Both the position numbers and the translations under genes were made by a program. Under the pieces are notes generated by a model, which was given only the letters and a program-made list of their open reading frames with translations, was not told where the DNA came from and did no database searches. DNA of 64,000 nucleotides from Amaurobius ferox. Taxonomy: Eukaryota; Arthropoda; Arachnida; Araneae; Amaurobiidae. The DNA lies in NCBI GenBank assembly GCA_951213105.1, contig OX578147.1, forward strand, positions 124,651,642 through 124,715,641, written 5' to 3'. Below are positions 55,264 through 64,000 of the stretch, piece after piece. Positions within the stretch are counted from its first letter, which is position 1; each line of letters begins with the position of its first letter.

Positions 55264-56300
55264 GGACGGACTCGAACCCCCAGCCTCTGGAATTGGAATC
55301 AGACAACATGACCACTGAGCCAGCCAGCTCACACGCTGGGAATCCTAATTTATCTATTTAAAGGTAATGATGAGACAGATCAGTAAAAGCTCAAATACCA
55401 AACCGTTTCAACTTGCTATACACAAGGCGTATGGATGGATGGATTCGAAACCACAACCTCTGCAGTTGGAATCAGGCAACAATCCACTGAGCCAGCCAGT
55501 TCACATGTCGATGATGCTAATTTATCTATTTAAACGTAATGATGAGACGGATAAAAAAACGTACAGATGCTTTTCAACACGCAATGCGTGTGGATGGATT
55601 CGAACCCACAGCCTCTGGAATTGGAATCAGGCAACATGACCACTGAGCCAACCAGATCACATACCGAGGATCCTAATTTATCTATTTAAATGTAATGATG
55701 AGACAAATAAAAAAAAAACTACAAATACCATTACTTTTCAACACGCAAGGCGTGTGGATGGATTCGAACCCACAGCCTCTTGAATTGGAATCAGACAACA
55801 TGACCACTGAGCCAACCAACTCACATGCCAAGCATCCTAATTTATCTATTTAAACGTAATGATGAGACAAATAAAAAAAAGTGCAAATACGTTTCAACAC
55901 GTAACGCGTGGATTCGAACCCACAGCCTTTGGAATTGGAACCAGACAACATGACTACTGAGCCAACCAGCTCACATGCCTGGGATCCTCATTTGTCTATT
56001 TAAACGTAATGATGAGACATATAAAAAAGGACAAATACCAATACGTTTCATCACGCAACGCGTGTGGATCAATTCGAACCCACAGCCTCCGGAAACAGCC
56101 AACAAGACCACTGAGCCAGCTAGCTCACATACCAACAATCCTAATTAATCTATTTAAATTTAACGGAGAGACAGACTGATCAGAAAAGGTACAGATACCA
56201 AATCGAGTCAACTCTTTATTTAATGCCAGTGGACTAACTTGAATCCACATCCTGTGGATTTGGAATTAGGCAACGTGACCGCTAAGCCTGCCCACTCATG
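55264..56300 (-). repeat. Seven tRNA-like modules, minus strand (unit 3)
   Basis: Same order as unit 1, with substitutions. The third module here has the intact GGTTCGAATCC B box where units 1-2 have GGATCGAATCC-like changes. Confidence 0.75.
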
Positions 56301-57727
56301 TATCGCCGAACCCAAGACTAAAACAATCGCTTCACGCATCGGCACTTTTCGGCTGCTCAACGAATGGTGTTGAAATTTTATTTCATTTTAATTATATAAA
56401 TATTTCTCTGGATTAGCGGTAAAAATAAATATTGAGAAATACCTACAAAATTTATTGCTCTGACAACATTGTTTATTTAAAACCGCAAAAGTTATTTAAA
56501 ATCTAGAAAGCATTTAGTTCGATGCGAGGACAGAACTCGCCATCAACGGATCCGTGAATTCACTGTTCAACTCGTTAACCACTAGACCGTTCAAGCTACG
56601 ACAACATTTGAAACTAAGAAATATATAAATTTTCTTTATAAAAAAATTAAAAAAAAACTAGCCAGGAAGCCTTTGAATACTATATTTTAGTTTAGAATTG
56701 TATAGAGAAGAAAAAATCAATTATTATATCCAATTTCTATTATATTTTGTAATAGAAAATTACAAATATTTCAAAAGATTTGGGCTTCTTACATATGAAG
56801 TTCTAAATTAAAATGTAGCATTCAAAGACTTCCTGGCTCCATTTTTTTTTCTTTTTTTAATGATGAGCAATATCCGCACGGAAAAAGATCATTTATCACC
56901 CGATTTGAACCAAAACAAAAATCTATATATTTAAGACACAAGCCCTTTTTTATTATTCAATTTTTGAGAATCTATCGAACCGATTTTCAAAATTAATTTT
57001 TTGTTTGATAGCTGATACTTTCCGGATAAGCAGAATGTATAGAATTACCTCCAATATCCCAGATTTTTAATTAGTTTGTCAAGTGCATTTTTCAAAGTAT
57101 TTTATTGTTATGGAATAAGTAATCGGTATGGTTTCTGTGACACAGTCGAAAAAGCTTCATCTTAATAACAAAAGTTCCGTAGTTAAGCGCTGGCTAGGTT
57201 TTTACATTGCAACAGAAAGTCTCCTGTTCGGAGATAGCTTAAAAACAAATTTATATTTTTTCAAGTAAAATTAATAAGTATTTTACTTTTGTCTCATTTT
57301 TTATCTATTTTAAAACAAAGGCATTTTTTTTTATCACTAATATTTAAAATGTTCTATTATAATGGATAACGAAAATTGGATATAACATCTGATTTTATTC
57401 TCTTTATATAATTCTAAACTAAAATATAGCGTTCAAAGGCTTCCTGTCTCTTTTCTTTTAATTTTTTTTTTATAACGAAAACTCACATAGTTCTTAGTTT
57501 TCGATGTTCTCATGACTCAAACGGTCAAGTGGTTAAAGTGCTGGACAGCAAGTTCACGGATCTGTTGATGGCGAGTTCTGTCCTCACCTCGAACGAAATG
57601 TTTTATGATAACAATTTTAATCATACAATGCTGTCAGAGTAATACATTTTGTGGGTTCTGCCCCAAATTTATTCTAATCGCCAGTCCAGAGAAAGCTGTA
57701 TATAATTAAAATAACGAAATATCATAA

Positions 57728-57800
57728 CGTCGTTCGTAGCGCATCGGTAAAGTGCTGCAGCATGAAACGAATCTTTTGTCGAGGGTTCGGTCCCCGCCCG
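57728..57800 (+). other. tRNA-like module d (unit 4)
   Basis: Same as 47821-47893. Confidence 0.6.
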
Positions 57801-57883
57801 TTTTAGTCGCGTTATTTAAATTATTTAAATGAAATTGTTAAAGTGTTAAACATAACTACACCGAAATCGAGGCTTTCGTCGTC

Positions 57884-57957
57884 GCCCTCTTGGCCTAGAG
57901 GCTTGGGGCGTCAAGTTGCGGGGCTTTAGGATTCGGGTTCGATTCCCGCTAGGTATT
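57884..57957 (+). other. tRNA-like module e (unit 4)
   Basis: As in unit 1 with an A-box change (TGGCCTAGAGG). B box unchanged. Confidence 0.65.
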
Positions 57958-58150
57958 ATGGATATAGAGTTATAGCGTTAAAGCATCGCGGGTGTTAGCG
58001 CGCTCCGTTGGGGTTGAATGTTTGTGCGGTAAAATAGGCTTTGGCGGTACGTGATTAGATCGATTGTCTTAGGTCTTTCCTCTTTAAACTTTCTTATATT
58101 TCTACACTAAATTTTCTAAATTTCATACTAAATCATCTGCTCGAGATGGA

Positions 58151-58240
58151 GGGCGAGCGGTGGTTGAGTTCCACCGTTGCTGGTGGGGTTTCTCTTCGGG
58201 CCTGCTGGCTTCGGTGTCGAGCTCCCACCCTTCCTCGTCC
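58151..58240 (+). ncRNA. Candidate 90-nt three-helix-junction RNA (unit 4)
   Basis: P1 reads GGGCGAG against CTCGTCC, replacing an A-U with a G-U pair. P2 and P3 unchanged. Confidence 0.45.
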
Positions 58241-58365
58241 AAAGTTCGATGCAGGGCTTGTTTTGCACCAAGTGGCACTTGTTAACGAAGTCCTAAAATT
58301 TTATGCAATTTTGAAAACTGCGTATCTCTTTTTCTCCTACCATTTTTTGTGAAAGAAATGACATA

Positions 58366-58472
58366 CCGGAAGTGACATACACTTCCGGTACGTCACTTCC
58401 GGTACGTCACTTCCTGTGACGTCACATCCGGTACGTCATATCCTGTGTCGTCACTTCCCGGACGTCATTTCC
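58366..58472. promoter_or_regulatory. CCGGAAGTGACGT-type cluster, expanded (unit 4)
   Basis: Expanded form as in unit 3, with the full TGACGTCA palindrome. Confidence 0.45.
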
Positions 58473-58582
58473 GGTTATGTATTAGTAATAATAAAATACT
58501 TTTCAGTAATGTCAGATAACAAAATTCAGAAAAAACGCGCGGTTATTAAAAGCACAAATACCTAGCCATCTCAATGAAGGTG

Positions 58583-59775
58583 GACGGACTCGAACCCCCA
58601 GCCTCTGGAATTGGAATCAGACAACATGACCACTGAGCCAGCCAGCTCACATGCCGGGAATCCTAATTTATCTATTTAAACGCAATGATGAGACAGATCT
58701 GTAAAAGCTCAAATACCAAAACGTTTCAACTTGCTATACACAAGGCGTATGGATGGATGGATTCGAACCCACAACCTCTGCAGTTGGAATCAGGCAACAA
58801 TCCACTGAGCCAGCCAGCTCACATGTCGATGATGCTAATTTATCTATTTAAACGTAATGATGAGACGGATAAAAAAACGTACAAATGCGTTTCAACACGC
58901 AATGCGTGTAGATGGATTCGAACCCACAGCCTCTGGAATTGGAATCAGGCAACATGACCACTGAGCCAGCCAGCTCACATGTCGATGATGCTAATTTATC
59001 TATTTAAACGTAATGATGAGACGGATAAAAAAACGTACAAATGCGTTTCAACACGCAATGCGTGTGGATGGATTCGAACCCACAGCCTCTGGAATTGGAA
59101 TCAGGCAACATGACCACTGAGCCAACCAGTTCACATGCTAAGGATCCTAATTTATCTATTTAAATGTAATGATAAGACAAATAAAAAAAAAGTACAAATA
59201 CCATTACTTTTCAACACGCAAGGCGTGTGGATGGATTCGAACCCACAGCCTCTTGAATTGGAATCAGACAACATGACCACTGAGCCAACCAACTCACATG
59301 CCAAGGATCCTAATTTATCTATTTAAACGTAATGATGAGACAAATAAAAAAAAGTACAAATACGTTTCAACACGCAACGCGTGGATTCGAACCCACAGCC
59401 TTTGGAATTGGAACCAGACAACATGACTACTGAGACAACCAGCTCACAAGCCTGGGATCCTCATTTGTCTATTTAAACGTAATGATGAGACATATAAAAA
59501 AAGGACAAATACCAATACGTTTCAACGCGCAACGCGTGTGGATCAATTCGAACCCACAGCCTCTGGAAACAGCCAACAAGACCACTGAGCCAGCTAGCTC
59601 ACATACCAACGATCCTAATTAATCTATTTCAATTTAATGGAGAGACAGACTGATCAGAAAAGGTACAGATACCAAATCGAGTCAACTCTTTATTCAATGC
59701 CAGTGGACTAACTTGAATCCACATCCTGTGGATTTGGAATTAGGCAAGGTGACCGCTAAGCCTGCCCACTCATGT
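58583..59775 (-). repeat. Eight tRNA-like modules, minus strand (unit 4)
   Basis: Modules at about 58583, 58755, 58914, 59070, 59226, 59385, 59545 and 59705. The third and fourth are a recent duplicate pair. Confidence 0.75.
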
Positions 59776-60480
59776 ATCGCCGAACCCAAGACTAAAACAT
59801 TCGCTTCACGCATCGGCAATTTTCGGCTGCTCAACGAATGGTGTTGAAATTTTATTTCATTTTAATTATATAAATATTTCTCTGGATTAGCGGTAAAAAT
59901 AAATATTGAGAAATACTTACAAAATTTATTGCTCTGACAACATTGTTTATTTAAAACCGCAAAACTATTTAAAATCTAGAAAGCATTTAGTTCGATGCGA
60001 GGACAGAACTCGCCATCAACGGATCCGTGAATTCACTGTTCAACTCGTTAACCACTAGACCGTTCGAGTTACGACAAGATTTGAAACTAAGAAATATATA
60101 AATTTTCTTTATAAAAAATTTAAAAAAAGGAGCCAGGAAGCCTTTGAATGCTATATTTTAGTTTAGAATAAAGAAGATAAAATCAATTGTTATATCCAAT
60201 TTCTATTATATTTTGTAATAGAAAATTACAAATATTTCAAAAGATTTTGGCTTCTTACATATGAAATTCTAAATTAAAATGTAGCATTCAAAGACTTCCT
60301 GGCTCCATTTTTTTTTCTTTTTTTAATGATGAGCAATATCCGCACGGAAAAAATCATTTATCACCCGATTTGAACCAAAACAAAAATCTATATATTTAAG
60401 GAACAAGCCTTTTTATTATTCATTTTCTGAGACTCTGTGGAACCAAATTTCAAAATTAATTTTTCGTTTGACGGTTGATA
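59773..60480. repeat. Array unit 5, partial
   Basis: Follows the unit sequence to about the AATTAATTTTT(C/T)GTTTGA segment and then becomes diverged sequence shared with the left arm. Confidence 0.85.
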
Positions 60481-61610
60481 CTTTCTGGAGGAACAGAATA
60501 CTGAATTACCTCCAAAACCCAAGGTTTTCGAATGGGGTGGTAAGTACATTTCTCAAAATACTTAATTGTTATGGAATAGGTAATCGGCAAGGTGGTGTCT
60601 GTGGCAGAGTCGAAAGAGCTTGAGCCTAATAACGAAAGTTTGGAGCTCGCTAGGTTTTTACTTTGTAACAGAAAGTCTCTGGTTCGGAGATCGCTTGAAA
60701 GGAAATTTACAATTTTTCAAGTAAATTTAATAAAGATTTTAGATTTGCCTAATCGTTTGCCTATTTTCAATGCAAAAGCGGTTTTTTACCAATCAATTTC
60801 TGAAGGTCTATCGAACCGATTTTAAATTTTTATTTTGTGTAGCAATTCATATTTTCAGGATTTATTAAAGGTTAATAACACAAACTTTGTCAAGGCGTAC
60901 AAGCTGAAGAGATTTTAAAGGTTTCACAGTATAACATTCTTCTGTTTTCCGCTGACTGGATTTCCCTTTTAAAGATTTACTAGGAATAAAATCGTTCAAA
61001 GTAAGAGCGTTGTTCACAATTGAACGCTAGGAGATTTCAGTTGCAATTGATTTTAATTTAAATGCCGAGTACCTGCGAATGAATCAGGTGTGCTGTGACT
61101 TTCTTGAATGTAACGTAAATGCATTGAAGAAGATAAATTATTTTACTTTGTCGAGGACTACGGTCAAAGACAATTTTAAGGGCTTCACAGTATATTGCAT
61201 TTTGTTATTGAATTTCACTGCCTAAATCCCTCCTATATTGAGTCATTTAGAATAATGAACACCGACAACGAACAGCTAACAGATTTTCGTCTGCTAATTA
61301 GCTTTCGTTCAGATTGGGTGTTCTGTGTTTTCTAAGATTGCATAGTAAATATCGTAAGTCCCACAGGAAGATATTATAATCTTCCAATTTAAATATCATT
61401 AAACCTGCTTTGCTAAATTTGTGTTTATTGAAAAAGCTTCGCAACGTGTTTCGATAATAATTCGAATATGTAGTTCGATTTAGTTTTGCATGACTCGTTT
61501 TGAACAAAATGGCACTTAAATCAGAATATCTTGATCCATGGGATTGCATGAATGTTCATACAGCCTATTTTCGAATTCTATTCGAAGTATAGTGGCTATA
61601 ATTTCAATAT
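60481..61610. repeat. Right inverted-repeat arm flanking the array
   Basis: Complement-order match to 44130-45600. Includes the GAATGGGGTGGTAAGTACATT block, a tRNA-like GTGGCAGAGTCGAAAGAGC ... GGTTCGGAGATCG (60600-60695), CAATTGATTTTAATTTAAATG, TATTGAGTCATTTAGAATAATG and the TAGTTCGATTTAGTTTTGCATGAC region. Confidence 0.75.
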
Positions 61611-62549
61611 TTTAGCATTTTAACCTAGTTTTTCAATGGATGGTAATGTTTATTTAAAATGTAACGAATGTTGCAGCTTAATCTGTTTACTCACCCCTTG
61701 GTGTTACTTACTCCTTGGTGCACAAGCATGAGATATACTTTTTTAAATTAGAAAGTGAAGAAAAACTTGGGAATTCTACCGATGTTTAATGATGGATTAG
61801 GTTTGAACAGAATAAATTGAAATATATGTATTCTAGTACGTATTTATGTGCTAACAGGCAAGTTTATAGATTAACTTGCATGTAAAATATTGTCAGATAT
61901 GTTAAGTCATTTAGAAGAATGTACCCCAAATGTATGTTCCGCAAAGCAAGTTAGTAATATAATTGGATGTCTTGAGATGAAGTCTAGGGTTACTATGAAT
62001 TTGAAAAATAGGTTGAAAACTACAGGAGTTAGGCTGTAGACAATGAGCGAGTAATTGTAGCTCTTCGAAAGTCTGAAAACGAAACAAATCAGTCTGAAAA
62101 TATCGAATTAACTTTTTGAATTTTACTGGAGTATTATTTTACAAAATGTTATATGTGCAAAACCATTTCGGCTCCATCGGACTGAAGTCACCGCCGATTC
62201 TTTAACGTCATCCCGAAAAACTGTATTTACGAGTCATTAAACTCAAATTTGAAATTTCCGACGGTGGGAAATTTTTCTCGCAAATCATCACATTTATTAC
62301 AATGAAATAGGCTTCTCTTCTATCTTTTTATTCTGTTCCAAAATTGTTAATCCATAAAATGTCGTGTATTTTATAAGCTTATACAGATTCTATAAATTTA
62401 TACATTACTTTATCAAACTCGCAACTAGTGGACATCCAGGTTTGTAATGTTTCCATGTTTGTAATATTCCCCTTATTCCAAAGCCAATAACTATCCTAGC
62501 ACCTCGCGGCCCCCCTTCCAAAAGAAAAAAAAAAGAAAGAAAGAAAAAT
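61611..62549. other. No gene seen
   Basis: AT-rich with a short purine tract (GAAAGAAAGAAA at 62530). Confidence 0.5.
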
Positions 62550-63260
62550 GTAGCATTCGATCCGAGGAATTGCAAGAAACTTTTGAAAATTCGAAAAATT
62601 CAATACATTTTTAAATATCTTCGAAAAACCTCTAAAAAGGGGGGGAATGGACCCCGTCCTGAAAAACTTGTCATCTTTCTCAATTTTTGATCAGCGATGT
62701 CGATTTTCTTTACAACTGGAGCTAAAAGTGTTTTAATAAAAGTTAAAGAGCCAGAGAATTGAAAATATTGTTTTTTTTTCTACAGATTTTTAAAATGCAG
62801 ACATACATAAAAATATTCTGTAAAAGAGAGACAGGGATACCCACTTTAAAATTCTAACTTATACTTCAGTTTTAGAGCTGCCATCTCAACCTTTTTTTAA
62901 ACTGCAGTTAAAAGTTATAGATTTGTTACTCAATTGTCGAAAATTTAAAATAATCGATAGTTTCTTTTCTACAGCGGAACTGTGAAAGGTACGTCTTAGG
63001 AAGAAATAAATAGATACCCATCTAGAAAAATTATCTTTTAATACAATTTTCGGGGTAAAATGTGAATTTTTTGTCCAACTACAGTTAAATATACATTCAA
63101 ATGATCCCATATAGCAAAATATAAAAAAAGGCCTAGTTTTTAATACAAGTTTTAAAATTCTTCTCTATACAATTTTGAAGTCAAGAGTTTACTCATTTTT
63201 AGCATTTATCTTCAAATCTATTTTTTTCATCGTGGCAAACGGTATTGCCATTTCAAAAGA
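62550..63260. repeat. Dispersed repeat, inverted partner of 41840-42590
   Basis: See 41840-42590. The frame at 62886-63110 lies within it and shows no domain. Confidence 0.6.
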
Positions 63261-63414
63261 AAATGAAGATATTTAAATTATTGAAACAATGTAAAATAAT
63301 TTTATTATTAAGACTTCTAATACTAAAGCTATCGTTGATAATTTCGTTATTCAGACTAATAAAGCTATAATTGATAATTTCGCTATTATTCACGTAGGAC
63401 GTTACGAGCAGCGA

Positions 63415-63860
63415 TGGGTTGAGATTTTAGTAAACAAGAAAGATCAATTATGCATAAGCATTGATTATGAGACACTTTCCAACTGAAATGCAATTTCATT
63501 GAAACATTTCTAAAATGTGATACATTCAGTGGTGATATCTTTTACATTATCACAGTTCTACAGTAATTTATTATACGTAAATATTTAAAACTGTATCGAA
63601 ATATATATCATCTGATTCTTTATGCAAAATCAATGAATATTTCATTCATATAACTTGTATTCCAGACTCCAGAGCTAAATAATTTTGTGTGAAAAAAATT
63701 CAGTAATTCTTATGTAATTCATCTTACAATCGCTTGAGTTATTAGCATTCTGCATATGTTAAAATTAGGCTTCGTTGAAGAAATAATAAAAGTTTAGGGA
63801 TCATTTAAAATCACAACTATTGTAATTGCATAGGCACGGAATTTAGATACACAGATACAC
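63415..63860. repeat. Fragment of the 6.6-11.5 kb repeat family
   Basis: Same orientation as the left arm at 6612: AACAAGAAAGATCAATTATGCATAAGCATTGATTATG, ACACTTTCCAACTGAAATGCAATTTC, TGATACATTCAG, ATTCAGTAATTCTTATG and TTAGGCTTCGTTGAAGAAATAAT. Confidence 0.8.
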
Positions 63861-63884
63861 AGATAATATATGTGTGTATGTGTA

Positions 63885-64000
63885 TGTACTCAAAGTATTG
63901 GAATCGTGCCGAAGATCGGAACTCGAATTTTCAAAGGATCTACACCTTTTGGGACTTCTAGAACACGAAAATACTATTTTTAGGACGACGTCTGTGTGTG
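63885..64000 (-). repeat. Start of another divergent hairpin-ended repeat, cut by window edge
   Basis: Complement match to 14975-15075: AAAGTATTGGAATCGTGCCGAAGATC-like text, ATCTACACCTTTTG, TTCTAGAACACGAA, ACTATTTTTAG, ACGTCTGTGTGTG. Confidence 0.65.

Larger units (their letters stand above)
52982..56298. repeat. Array unit 3
   Basis: First half as in unit 2. Second half has its own variants (CCTCGAACG, GCTGTCAGAG, added CCTCTTT near 54762, one more palindrome repeat). Confidence 0.9.
56299..59772. repeat. Array unit 4 (longest, one extra module)
   Basis: 3474 bp. The ~157-bp excess is one duplicated tRNA-like module (the CATGTCGATGATGC-to-CAATGCGTGT block occurs twice, about 58826-59060). 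Confidence 0.9.
46391..60480. repeat. Tandem array of ~3.3-kb units rich in tRNA-like modules
   Basis: The start word TGTATCGCCGAACCCAAGAC occurs at 46391, 49687, 52982, 56299 and 59773, giving unit lengths of 3296, 3295, 3317 and 3474 bp and a truncated fifth unit of about 700 bp. Units are nearly identical; differences are scattered substitutions and small indels. Every unit has the same order: minus-strand tRNA-like module, AT-rich inverted segment, three plus-strand tRNA-like modules, GC-rich 90-nt element, CCGGAAGTGACGT cluster, then 7-8 minus-strand tRNA-like modules. Confidence 0.95.

Noticed and set aside
1..64000. Endogenous viral sequence
   Set aside because: No viral capsid, polymerase or envelope-like frame was recognised anywhere in the window.

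Overview
This looks like intergenic, transposon-packed nuclear DNA from an arthropod, most likely a chelicerate and possibly a spider. It is AT-rich with no bacterial gene layout. The taxon is inferred from the mix of element families (Tc1-like and DUF4817-type mariner transposases, a Tigger/pogo element, a GIY-YIG Penelope-like element, tRNA-headed SINEs), not from a marker gene. I found no host protein-coding gene I would defend. The one reading frame with unexplained, non-repetitive composition is on the minus strand at 35130-35700.

Layout. 1-6.6 kb: AT-rich DNA with a 94-bp minisatellite and copies of a hairpin-ended dispersed repeat (Helentron/HINE-like architecture). 6.6-11.5 kb: a long inverted repeat plus a third direct copy; its left arm is split by a dead Tc1 element, which itself carries a short SINE-tail insertion. 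12.1-13.85 kb: two 5'-truncated Penelope-like elements head to head. 14.3-16.7 kb: another hairpin-ended repeat and two SINEs, one with three tandem tRNA-derived heads. 17.8-21.3 kb: a DUF4817-type mariner remnant, a TA microsatellite, and inside it a complete but frameshifted Tigger element with TIRs and TA target duplications. 22.5-23.9 kb: satellite-like repeats. 25.9-26.4 kb: a 536-bp Tc1 deletion derivative with intact ends. 28.1-29.9 kb: a SINE beside a non-LTR retrotransposon RNase H fragment. 30.2-31.25 kb: a mariner-like element with ~154-bp TIRs and a SINE-tail insertion inside its transposase. 31.77-32.09 kb: a SINE whose inserted unit begins with 5S rRNA sequence. 36.5-39.3 kb: two more hairpin-ended repeats in opposite orientations.

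44.1-61.6 kb is the most striking region. It is a head-to-tail array of four complete ~3.3-kb units plus a partial fifth, flanked by diverged inverted-repeat arms. Each unit is packed with tRNA-like modules carrying recognisable Pol III A and B boxes (7 or 8 on the minus strand at ~160-bp spacing, others on the plus strand). Each also holds a 90-nt segment that folds on paper as a closed three-helix junction and a cluster of CCGGAAGTGACGT-type palindromes. The small reading frames that recur in every unit are better explained by these modules than by proteins.

Recurring theme: RNA-gene-derived sequence (tRNA, 5S) is repeatedly fused, multimerised and amplified, both by retroposition (composite SINEs with target duplications) and by tandem duplication (the 3.3-kb array). 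All comparisons were made by eye; lengths and boundaries of degenerate repeats are approximate.
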